DNA of 64,000 bases, from positions 2,893,145 to 2,957,144 of the forward strand of contig NZ_CP019332.1 of assembly GCF_002163855.1 (NCBI RefSeq), given 5' to 3'. This DNA comes from Winogradskyella sp. PC-19. Lineage in GTDB: Bacteria > Bacteroidota > Bacteroidia > Flavobacteriales > Flavobacteriaceae. Position 1 is the first letter of the stretch. Every line of letters begins with the position of its first letter. Position numbers and translations under genes: made by a program. The notes below the pieces were generated by a model that made no database searches, was not told the DNA's origin, and saw nothing but the letters and a program-made list of their open reading frames with translations. Positions 18,021-25,349 of the stretch are shown piece after piece.

Positions 18021-19055
18021 ATGTACAAGTCTATAATTCGCCCAATACTTTTTAAGTTTGACCCAGAAAAGGTACATTATTTCACATTTGATTTAATTAG
18101 AAACTTATCTAGGATTCCAGGTGTAAAAAGATTGTTCAGAAGTCTGTATGTAATAGAAGACCAGCGTTTGGAGCGAGAACTCTTTGGACTTAAATTTAAA
18201 AACCCTGTTGGTTTAGCTGCTGGTTTTGACAAAAATGCAGTGCTGTATAACGAATTGGCAAACTTTGGTTTTGGATTTATAGAAATAGGAACGGTTACAC
18301 CAAAAGGTCAAGTAGGAAATCCAAAACAACGTTTATTTCGACTTAAAGAAGACAAAGGCATCATAAACCGTATGGGCTTTAATAACGAAGGTCTTGAAGC
18401 TGCAATAGAACAGTTGAAGAAGAATAAAGGTAAACTCATTATCGGCGGAAATATTGGTAAAAACACCCAAACCAATCCCGAAGATTATACCAAAGATTAT
18501 CTAGAATGTTTTAATGCATTGCATCCATACGTTGATTACTTTGTATTGAATGTAAGCTGTCCTAATGTTGGAAGTCATGCTAAGCTTAATGATAAAGATT
18601 ATTTATTAGAATTGATTGGCTCGGTACAAAAAGCAAACACCAATTTTGATACCCAAAAACCGATACTACTCAAAATTGCGCCAGACTTAAACGATGGCCA
18701 ACTAGACGAAATCGTGGATTTAGTAAATGAAACAAATCTCGATGGTGTTATAGCTAGCAATACATCAACAGACCGAAATGATTTAAAAACTTCAGATGAG
18801 CGACTAACAGAAATTGGTAATGGCGGATTAAGCGGTCAACCCATTAAAGCGAAGTCTACACGTGTCATTAAATATTTAGCAGATAAGAGTAACAAGGCTT
18901 TTCCTATAATAGGCGTAGGTGGTATTCATTCTGCAGAAGACGCTCTTGAAAAAATAGATGCTGGCGCCGACTTGGTACAAATCTATACAGGATTTATTTA
19001 CGAAGGACCAAGCTTAATTAAGTCTATAAATAAGGCTATTTTAAAACATTCGTAA
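18021..19055 (+). CDS. pyrD: Dihydroorotate dehydrogenase (quinone), class 2
   Basis: The 344-aa product carries the N-terminal membrane-associating extension of class 2 enzymes followed by a TIM barrel that binds FMN. Diagnostic segments are [40 protein letters not shown], the catalytic-serine motif NVSCPN, and IIGVGGI near the C-terminus. It oxidises dihydroorotate to orotate in pyrimidine synthesis and passes electrons to the quinone pool. The LysE exporter gene follows with 2 bases between. Confidence 0.95.
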   Translation: MYKSIIRPILFKFDPEKVHYFTFDLIRNLSRIPGVKRLFRSLYVIEDQRLERELFGLKFKNPVGLAAGFDKNAVLYNELANFGFGFIEIGTVTPKGQVGNPKQRLFRLKEDKGIINRMGFNNEGLEAAIEQLKKNKGKLIIGGNIGKNTQTNPEDYTKDYLECFNALHPYVDYFVLNVSCPNVGSHAKLNDKDYLLELIGSVQKANTNFDTQKPILLKIAPDLNDGQLDEIVDLVNETNLDGVIASNTSTDRNDLKTSDERLTEIGNGGLSGQPIKAKSTRVIKYLADKSNKAFPIIGVGGIHSAEDALEKIDAGADLVQIYTGFIYEGPSLIKSINKAILKHS

Positions 19056-19057
19056 TT

Positions 19058-19675
19058 TTGAATTGGGACACGCTATTTTTATTCATGTCCGCTACAGCAG
19101 CTTTGGCTATTTCGCCAGGTCCAGATAATATTTATGTTTTAGTACAAAGTCTTACGAATAGTAAATCTCATGCATTAGCAACCGTTACTGGGTTGATGAC
19201 AGGTTGTATTGTTCATACAACGTTATTAGCTTTTGGTGTCTCTGCAATAATTAAAGCGAATGAAGACTTATTTCTGGGAATCAAGATATTAGGCGCTGTA
19301 TACTTACTGTATCTTGCATACAAGGTTTATAAGTCTGATAGTAAAATCTACATAAATACTGTAAGTAATGAGAGGAAAAACCACAAGCAACTGTTTATTC
19401 AAGGTTTTTTTATGAACGTACTAAATCCTAAAGTGACAATCTTCTTCTTGGCATTTTTTCCATCTTTTTTGTTTAGTGAAACTTTAAGTACTGTAATTCA
19501 GTTTTATGTTTTAGGTGGATTATTTATTCTGGTTTCGTTTTTTATTTTTTCTTCTATAGCTCTTATGGCGAGTTTTATCAAAGAGTACACATTGAGTCAT
19601 AAAAACTCAGGTACGATTTTTAAATGGTTGCAGATTGTTGTTTTTATTGGAATAGCGATTTTTATTTTACTTTAG
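19058..19675 (+). CDS. LysE/RhtB family amino acid exporter
   Basis: A 205-aa inner-membrane protein with about six membrane helices and the family signature ALAISPGPDNIYVLVQSL near the N-terminus, then GLMTGCIVHTTLLAFG and FFMNVLNPKVTIFFLAFFPSF spread over later helices. LysE/RhtB proteins export amino acids or related small molecules. The start is probably the TTG at 19058, two bases after the pyrD stop, because the segment NWDTLFLF matches the usual N-terminus; the first ATG (19085) would remove part of helix 1. Confidence 0.9.
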   Translation: MNWDTLFLFMSATAALAISPGPDNIYVLVQSLTNSKSHALATVTGLMTGCIVHTTLLAFGVSAIIKANEDLFLGIKILGAVYLLYLAYKVYKSDSKIYINTVSNERKNHKQLFIQGFFMNVLNPKVTIFFLAFFPSFLFSETLSTVIQFYVLGGLFILVSFFIFSSIALMASFIKEYTLSHKNSGTIFKWLQIVVFIGIAIFILL

Positions 19676-19679
19676 TTTT

Positions 19680-20432
19680 ATGCTAAGGTTTAAGTTTATA
19701 CCCAAATTCTCATTTATTATTCTATTTGCATTTGTAGTATTTACAATTGTTGGTACTCAGTTACATGAATTAGGTCATATTGCTGTAGCAAAATACTATG
19801 GATACGAAACAGAACTATATCATGATAGTATGACTTATTATCATAAAGGAATAATGCAAGATGCAGATTATATCAAGCTCGAAGAGCTTTACAAAAGAAA
19901 TAAAAATTTAGAGTATGAGGAATTTTCTCAAAATGTCAAAGATGAAGTAGAAGTTTTAAATAAAAATTTAGATAAAAAATATCCTGAGCAAATTAACAAT
20001 AGTGGCTTGTATGTTACCATTGGAGGACCAGCACAAACTATACTTACATCAATAATTGGTTTTGTTATTTTATTACATAAACGCAGAAAAAGATATGACT
20101 TCAAACTACTCGATTGGATTGCTGTGTTTTTAGCACTCTTTATTCTTCGTGAGGTTTTTAATTTTTGTAATGCGATGTTTTCCTTTTTATTTTACAATCA
20201 GACAGACTTTGCAGGAGATGAGTTTGGAATTTCAAGTACATTAGGATTAAATCAATGGCTATTGCCAAGTGTTATGTTAGTTATAGGTTTAGTATTGTCG
20301 CTATATGTAATCTTTAGACTAATACCAATTAAATATCGTTTTAGCTTTATTATTTCAGGCTTTATTGGTGGACTCTTAGGCTACTTTATTTGGTTTGGGT
20401 TTTTAGGCGAATGGGTTTTTAGATTCTTCTAA
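19680..20432 (+). CDS. Membrane protein with HExxH motif (M50-like peptidase)
   Basis: The 250-aa protein has a first hydrophobic helix that continues into TQLHELGHIAVAKYYG; the HELGH at residues 29-33 is a zinc-metallopeptidase motif of the kind found in site-2-protease-like (M50) membrane proteins. A charged insert (about 55-105) is followed by about four more membrane helices. A clear NPDG or LDG second-ligand motif is not visible, so intramembrane proteolysis is only inferred. It lies 4 bases after the exporter gene and is probably co-transcribed with pyrD. Confidence 0.75.
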   Translation: MLRFKFIPKFSFIILFAFVVFTIVGTQLHELGHIAVAKYYGYETELYHDSMTYYHKGIMQDADYIKLEELYKRNKNLEYEEFSQNVKDEVEVLNKNLDKKYPEQINNSGLYVTIGGPAQTILTSIIGFVILLHKRRKRYDFKLLDWIAVFLALFILREVFNFCNAMFSFLFYNQTDFAGDEFGISSTLGLNQWLLPSVMLVIGLVLSLYVIFRLIPIKYRFSFIISGFIGGLLGYFIWFGFLGEWVFRFF

Positions 20433-20463
20433 TATCGTACTATGAAATCGTTTTCGTAAGCCT

Positions 20464-20471
20464 TATATTTG
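20464..20471 (+). promoter_or_regulatory. Candidate -7 element just before the HMG-CoA lyase start
   Basis: TATATTTG fits TAnnTTTG and ends only 5 bases before the ATG at 20477. If used, the transcript would have almost no leader. Confidence 0.4.
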
Positions 20472-20476
20472 AACTA

Positions 20477-21340
20477 ATGAAAAACCCCGTAAAACTTATC
20501 GAATGTCCAAGAGATGCTATGCAAGGCATCAAAGATTGGATTCCTACTGAGAAGAAGGTACAATACATTCAGTCGTTATTGCGCGTTGGTTTTGATACTA
20601 TTGATTTTGGGAGTTTTGTATCTCCTAAAGCCATCCCCCAAATGGTAGATACTGCCGAAGTTTTAGCACAATTAGATTTAAGTAAAACTACAAGTAAGCT
20701 CTTAGCAATTATTGCAAATACAAGAGGCGCAAATGACGCTTCTACACATGCTGAAATTGATTATTTAGGTTTTCCGTTTTCTATTTCCGAAAACTTCCAG
20801 ATGCGTAATACGCACAAAACTATAGCGCAATCTGTAGTTACGCTTTCAGAGATTTTAGAGATTGCAGATAAAAGCAATAAAGAAGTGGTGGTTTACATCT
20901 CTATGGGATTTGGTAATCCTTATGGCGATCCATGGAATGTCGATATTGTAGGCGAATGGACCGAAAAGTTAGCCAATATGGGAGTTAAGATTTTATCCTT
21001 GAGCGATACCATTGGTAGTTCTAATCCTGAAAATATCAACTATTTATTTTCTAACTTAATTCCTAAATACCCAAGTATAGAGTTTGGTGCACACTTACAT
21101 ACCACACCAACGACTTGGTTTGAGAAAGTGGATGCTGCTTATAAAGCAGGCTGTTGTCGTTTTGATGGTGCTATACAAGGTTTTGGTGGATGTCCAATGG
21201 CAAAAGATGAACTAACTGGTAATATGCCAACCGAAAAAATGTTGTCTTACTTCACACAACAAAAAGCACATGATTTAAGCGCTATGGCTTTTGAAAGTGC
21301 TTATAATGAGGCTAGTAAAATCTTCAAAACTTACCATTAA
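20477..21340 (+). CDS. Hydroxymethylglutaryl-CoA lyase
   Basis: The 287-aa protein is a DRE-TIM-type metallolyase with the HMG-CoA lyase segments ECPRDAMQG near the start, GAHLHTTP in the metal-site region and the active-site cysteine loop IQGFGGCPMAKDELTGNMPTE near residues 235-257. It splits HMG-CoA to acetoacetate and acetyl-CoA, the last step of leucine breakdown. That fits functionally with the leucine dehydrogenase gene 9 kb away, though they are not linked. The length is about right for the family. Confidence 0.92.
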   Translation: MKNPVKLIECPRDAMQGIKDWIPTEKKVQYIQSLLRVGFDTIDFGSFVSPKAIPQMVDTAEVLAQLDLSKTTSKLLAIIANTRGANDASTHAEIDYLGFPFSISENFQMRNTHKTIAQSVVTLSEILEIADKSNKEVVVYISMGFGNPYGDPWNVDIVGEWTEKLANMGVKILSLSDTIGSSNPENINYLFSNLIPKYPSIEFGAHLHTTPTTWFEKVDAAYKAGCCRFDGAIQGFGGCPMAKDELTGNMPTEKMLSYFTQQKAHDLSAMAFESAYNEASKIFKTYH

Positions 21341-21397
21341 TCGTGTAAGTACTTTCGTTATCACTTTCTTTTAAAATGCACAATTACAGTGTTTTAT

Positions 21398-21428
21398 AAA
21401 TTTATTTAAAATAAGTCTAAATAAATTT
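21398..21428. promoter_or_regulatory. Operator candidate 1 of the imelysin/TonB locus
   Basis: Perfect 11-bp arms AAATTTATTTA and TAAATAAATTT with a 9-base spacer AAATAAGTC. The right end touches the TTG of the promoter. Its right half AAGTCTAAATAAA recurs exactly at 21485-21497. Placement and symmetry suggest a repressor site; the iron connection is inferred from the genes downstream. Confidence 0.65.
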
Positions 21429-21457
21429 TGTGTAATTAGAAATACGTATTAAATTTG
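21428..21457 (+). promoter_or_regulatory. Promoter of the imelysin/TonB locus
   Basis: TTG at 21428-21430 and TAAATTTG at 21450-21457 are exactly 19 bases apart, the consensus Bacteroidota arrangement. Transcription should begin near 21464, giving a leader of about 54 bases that contains the second operator candidate. Confidence 0.75.
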
Positions 21458-21473
21458 CATTCGAAATAAATAA

Positions 21474-21496
21474 TTATTTATATCAAGTCTAAATAA
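21474..21496. promoter_or_regulatory. Operator candidate 2 of the imelysin/TonB locus
   Basis: Perfect 7-bp arms TTATTTA and TAAATAA with a 9-base spacer TATCAAGTC, the same spacing as candidate 1. It lies just downstream of the predicted transcription start, so the two dyads bracket the promoter. Confidence 0.6.
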
Positions 21497-21517
21497 ACTT
21501 TAAAATCAATTCAAAAA

Positions 21518-22705
21518 ATGAAAAAATTAATATTAAGTATTTGTGTAGTTGGTAGCCTATTCACATCATGTGATAGCGACGACGATAATGGCAGTAACGC
21601 AAACCAAGTTACAGCACCACAAACGTTCGTGTTTGAAAGAAACGGAAACACAACCGTAAGTTATAGCGGTCAAACGACCAGAATAGAAATGGGAGAAGAA
21701 TTTGTTTCTGCGTTAAAAGACCCATCAAAAACAGAAGCTCAGTTAGATGGTATGTTTACCAACACAGGCGATAATTTCTCAGATGCCGATTTAAATAGTT
21801 CTTCAAAAACAATAAGAAGTAAAACTGCAGCTTCTCAAGATTATTTTTCTTCAAATACAACCGAAGCAAATGCCATAAAAGCGCAGTTTGATGGTTGGAT
21901 AGCTAATCAAGTCAACGATGTTTACCCAAGATGGAATGATTTAGCTTCTGCTGGTGTTGCGGGTCAAATTCAAGAAGCAGGCGGAACAGTGCGTTATGTA
22001 AATGGAAAAGGACTAGAGTATAACCAAGCGATTAACAAAGGATTAATTGGTGCATTAATGGTAGACCAAATGCTCAATAACTATTTAAGTACTTCAGTTT
22101 TAGATGAAGGTCAAAATCGTGCTAATAATGATAACGAAGTTTTAGAAGAAGGAAAAAACTATACAAAAATGGAGCACAAATGGGACGAGGCTTTCGGTTA
22201 TTTATATGGGACCGACAACGCTATTGTACCATTGCTTAACCAAGATAGTTTTTTAAATAAATATTTATCTCGTGTAGAAAATGACACAGATTTTACTGGT
22301 ATTGCTCAAGAAATTTACGATGCCTTAAAATTAGGTAGAGCCGCAATTGTAGCTAAAAATTACGAAGTAAGAGACCAACAAGTAGATATTATTAGAGAAA
22401 AAGTTTCTGAAATTGTAGGAATTAGAGCAGTCTACTACTTACAGCAAGCAAAAGCGACTTTAGGAACAGACAATGCATCTGCATTTCATGATTTATCTGA
22501 AGGTTTTGGATTTATAATGAGTTTACAATTCACAAGAGAACCAGGAGCCGATGCACCATATTTTAGTAAGTCTGAGGTTGATGGATTTTTAGCACAACTT
22601 ATGGAAAATGATGGTTTCTGGGATGTGACATCTGCAACACTAGATAATATGTCTGATAGTATTGCAGCACGTTTTGATTTTACTGTGGCACAAGCCGCTA
22701 ACTAA
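21518..22705 (+). CDS. DUF4856 lipoprotein
   Basis: The 395-aa product starts MKKLILSICVVGSLFTSC, a lipoprotein signal with the modified cysteine at residue 18 and acidic residues after it. The rest matches the DUF4856 family as I know it: NTTVSYSGQTTRIEMG at the start and KMEHKWDEAFGYLYG in the middle, a segment that resembles the helical imelysin repeat. It is the first gene of the locus, followed by an imelysin lipoprotein, an HTTM protein and a TonB receptor. A metal-binding or metal-delivery role is inferred from this context; no activity is established. Confidence 0.85.
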   Translation: MKKLILSICVVGSLFTSCDSDDDNGSNANQVTAPQTFVFERNGNTTVSYSGQTTRIEMGEEFVSALKDPSKTEAQLDGMFTNTGDNFSDADLNSSSKTIRSKTAASQDYFSSNTTEANAIKAQFDGWIANQVNDVYPRWNDLASAGVAGQIQEAGGTVRYVNGKGLEYNQAINKGLIGALMVDQMLNNYLSTSVLDEGQNRANNDNEVLEEGKNYTKMEHKWDEAFGYLYGTDNAIVPLLNQDSFLNKYLSRVENDTDFTGIAQEIYDALKLGRAAIVAKNYEVRDQQVDIIREKVSEIVGIRAVYYLQQAKATLGTDNASAFHDLSEGFGFIMSLQFTREPGADAPYFSKSEVDGFLAQLMENDGFWDVTSATLDNMSDSIAARFDFTVAQAAN

Positions 22706-22767
22706 ATAAAGTTGAGTTAATCACAAATTAGTATGTGCTTCAATTAGGTTTGAAGCATTTACTAGTT

Positions 22768-22775
22768 TAAATTTG
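22768..22775 (+). promoter_or_regulatory. Weak -7 element before the imelysin gene
   Basis: TAAATTTG fits TAnnTTTG, 26 bases before the ATG at 22802. The nearest upstream TTG (22750) is only 15 bases away, so an internal promoter is possible but weak. Confidence 0.3.
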
Positions 22776-22801
22776 CAAAAAAATTGAAAAAGAATATAAT
22801 T

Positions 22802-23926
22802 ATGTTAAAAAAGATTGCCCTTTTAAGTCTTGGTTTGTTCCTTATCATTTCATGTAGTTCTTCTAGTGATGGGACTGACGAACCTATAGACAATTTTGAT
22901 AGAACTGCATTATTAACAAATTTAGCAGATAACATTATCATTCCTGCTTTATTAGATTTTCAATCTGAAATATCAGCCTTAGATGTGGCAAGGGCAAATT
23001 TTGTAAATGATATTAATCAGAATAATCTTGATGCTTTAAGTGGAGCTTGGTTAGAAGCTTACACATCTTGGCAAAATATTGAAATGTTTAATTTAGGCAT
23101 TGCTGAAACACTTTCTGCTGATGCCAATGATGGCTTCATAGTATTTTTTAATAGATTTCCTGTGACTGTTTCTGATATTGAAACAGGAGCTTCAACAGGA
23201 AATTACGATTTAACAAGCACCAATTTTTATGATGCACAAGGATTTCCAGCTCTAGACTTCTTAATTCATGGTACAGCAACTGGAGACACAAATGCAATAG
23301 ATAAATTTACAACCAATGCTAACGCAGATGGTTATGTAGACTATATGACAGATGTTTTTTCTTTAATGAATTCTACAATAAACATAGTGGTTAGCGACTG
23401 GCAAGGCACATACCGAAATACATTTGTAAGCAATACTGAATCAAGCACATCTGGTTCTTTGGATATTATTATTAATGATTTTATCCGTTATTACGAAAAA
23501 GGATTAAGAGCAAATAAAATTGGAACACCAGCAGGAAATTTCTCTGAAGGCGAAACATTTCCAGATAAAGTTGAAGGATTTTATAAAAATGATGTTTCAA
23601 AGCAATTAGCGTTAGAAGGTTTAGGTTCTGTACAACGATTTTTTAATGGAAACGCATTCAGCAATAATACAAGTGGATTTGGTCTAGCTGATTATTTAGA
23701 TGCTGTTGAGCGTACAGATTTAAAAAATGAAATTAATGCGCAGTTTCAAGTGGCTAAGGAAAGTATTGAGTCTTTAAACAATAGTTTTAGCGAGCAGATA
23801 ACTGCGGATAATACACAAATGACGCAAGCTTATGACGAGTTACAGCGCGCAGTAGTACTACTTAAAATCGATATGGCATCGGCACTAAATGTTGATATCG
23901 TATTTTTTGATAATGATGGAGATTAA
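22802..23926 (+). CDS. Imelysin family (M75) lipoprotein
   Basis: This 374-aa protein has a lipoprotein signal (LFLIISC, modified cysteine at residue 18) and then an all-helical imelysin domain: SGAWLEAYTSWQNIEMF in the first repeat, GFPALDFLIHG at the usual position of the GxHxxE-like motif, and a matching second half. Imelysins are linked to iron uptake and regulation in several bacteria; whether they are peptidases is doubtful. The open frame runs to a TTG at 22784, but the ATG at 22802 gives a better signal peptide. A strong hairpin terminator follows the gene and precedes the HTTM gene. Confidence 0.9.
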   Translation: MLKKIALLSLGLFLIISCSSSSDGTDEPIDNFDRTALLTNLADNIIIPALLDFQSEISALDVARANFVNDINQNNLDALSGAWLEAYTSWQNIEMFNLGIAETLSADANDGFIVFFNRFPVTVSDIETGASTGNYDLTSTNFYDAQGFPALDFLIHGTATGDTNAIDKFTTNANADGYVDYMTDVFSLMNSTINIVVSDWQGTYRNTFVSNTESSTSGSLDIIINDFIRYYEKGLRANKIGTPAGNFSEGETFPDKVEGFYKNDVSKQLALEGLGSVQRFFNGNAFSNNTSGFGLADYLDAVERTDLKNEINAQFQVAKESIESLNNSFSEQITADNTQMTQAYDELQRAVVLLKIDMASALNVDIVFFDNDGD

Positions 23927-23944
23927 AAAATATATAATATAAGT

Positions 23945-23980
23945 AAAAGGGATTCTTGTATATCGAGAATCCCTTTTTTT
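23945..23980 (+). terminator. Terminator or attenuator directly before the HTTM start codon
   Basis: Perfect 8-bp GC-containing arms GGGATTCT (23949-23956) and AGAATCCC (23966-23973), extended by A-T pairs, followed by a run of T ending at 23980. The HTTM ATG is at 23985, so this hairpin occupies the place where a ribosome binding region would be. Confidence 0.8.
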
Positions 23981-23984
23981 GGTA

Positions 23985-25349
23985 ATGAAGTACAAGTTTC
24001 AATCCTATATCAATAAAACAACACCTGCCGCGCCATTAGCGGTTTTCCGTATTGGTTTTGGTCTAATGATGCTTGCAAGTATCATAAGGTTTTGGGCTAA
24101 AGGTTGGATTGAAACCGTTTATATAGCACCAAAATTTCACTTTACATATTTCGGTTTCGATTGGGTAAAGCCACTTGATAATTATACGTATTTGCTATTT
24201 TTTATCTGCGGGCTTTCAGCATTTTTCGTCGCACTTGGCTTAAAGTATCGGCTTGCTATTATTACGTTTTTTATCAGTTTTACGTACATCGAGTTAATAG
24301 ACAAAACTACATATCTAAACCATTACTACTTTATCAGTATTGTTAGTTTTGTGATGTGTTTTTTGCCAGCAAATGCATACTTTTCTATAGATGCTATACG
24401 CAGAAAAGTAAGCTATACATCCATTCCAAAATGGACTATAGATTGCATAAAGCTTTTGCTAGCAATCGTTTATGTATACGCAGGTTTGGCAAAAATTAAT
24501 TCCGATTGGATGAATCGTGCAATGCCTCTAAAAATATGGTTGCCATCTAAATACGATTTACCACTAATTGGGAATAACTTGATGCAGCAAGATTGGTTTC
24601 ATCATGCCATGAGTTGGTCGGGTATGCTGTACGACTTGGCAATTCCTTTTTTATTACTTTACAAACGTACCCGATTGATAGCGTTTTTCTTTGTCGTATT
24701 TTTTCATGTATTTACCAGAGTACTATTCAATATAGGTATGTTTCCTTATGTGATGATTGTTTCAGCATTGATATTTTTTGATGCAAGTGTTCATGAAAAA
24801 ATCTTGAATATTTTCCGAGCTGTTTTTAAGTTTTTAAGATTGAAAGCCAACACGCTTCAAACCAAAGTTTATGCTTATCAAAAGCAAAAAATAGTTTTGC
24901 CAATCTTGGCTATTTTCTTTGCTATTCAACTACTTTTGCCATTTCGATATTTGTTATATCCAGGAGAGTTATTTTGGACCGAAGAAGGTTATCGTTTTTC
25001 GTGGCGTGTGATGTTAATTGAAAAGGCTGGCTTTGCAGAATTTAAGGTTGTGAATGGTAAAACAGGCGAAAAATTTTTAGTTAATAACTCAGATTTTTTA
25101 ACGCCATTTCAAGAGAAGCAAATGAGCACACAGCCAGATTTTATTTTGCAATATGCTAAGTATTTAGAAGCACATTTTTCGGCACAAGGACACCAAAACA
25201 TCGAAATTTATGTCGATAGTTATGCAGCTCTAAATGGTCGAATAAGTACACGTTTTATTGACCCAAATGTCAATTTATTAGAACAAGAAGAATCATTTCA
25301 ACACAAAAATTGGATTTTACCATTTAAGGATGAGATTAAAGGATTTTAG
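23985..25349 (+). CDS. HTTM-domain membrane protein (gamma-carboxylase-like)
   Basis: The 454-aa protein has about 8-10 membrane helices in its first two thirds and an ordered C-terminal domain. The N-terminal part matches the HTTM domain shared with vitamin K-dependent gamma-carboxylase: LAVFRIGFGLMMLAS, then LNHYYFISIVSF and YVYAGLAKINSDWM. Bacterial members have no proven reaction. Its last 20 bases overlap the start of the TonB receptor gene, so the two are translationally coupled. The C-terminal segment around LFWTEEGYRFSWRVMLIEKAG is also typical. The frame extends to a TTG at 23979, but the ATG is preferred. Confidence 0.88.
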   Translation: MKYKFQSYINKTTPAAPLAVFRIGFGLMMLASIIRFWAKGWIETVYIAPKFHFTYFGFDWVKPLDNYTYLLFFICGLSAFFVALGLKYRLAIITFFISFTYIELIDKTTYLNHYYFISIVSFVMCFLPANAYFSIDAIRRKVSYTSIPKWTIDCIKLLLAIVYVYAGLAKINSDWMNRAMPLKIWLPSKYDLPLIGNNLMQQDWFHHAMSWSGMLYDLAIPFLLLYKRTRLIAFFFVVFFHVFTRVLFNIGMFPYVMIVSALIFFDASVHEKILNIFRAVFKFLRLKANTLQTKVYAYQKQKIVLPILAIFFAIQLLLPFRYLLYPGELFWTEEGYRFSWRVMLIEKAGFAEFKVVNGKTGEKFLVNNSDFLTPFQEKQMSTQPDFILQYAKYLEAHFSAQGHQNIEIYVDSYAALNGRISTRFIDPNVNLLEQEESFQHKNWILPFKDEIKGF

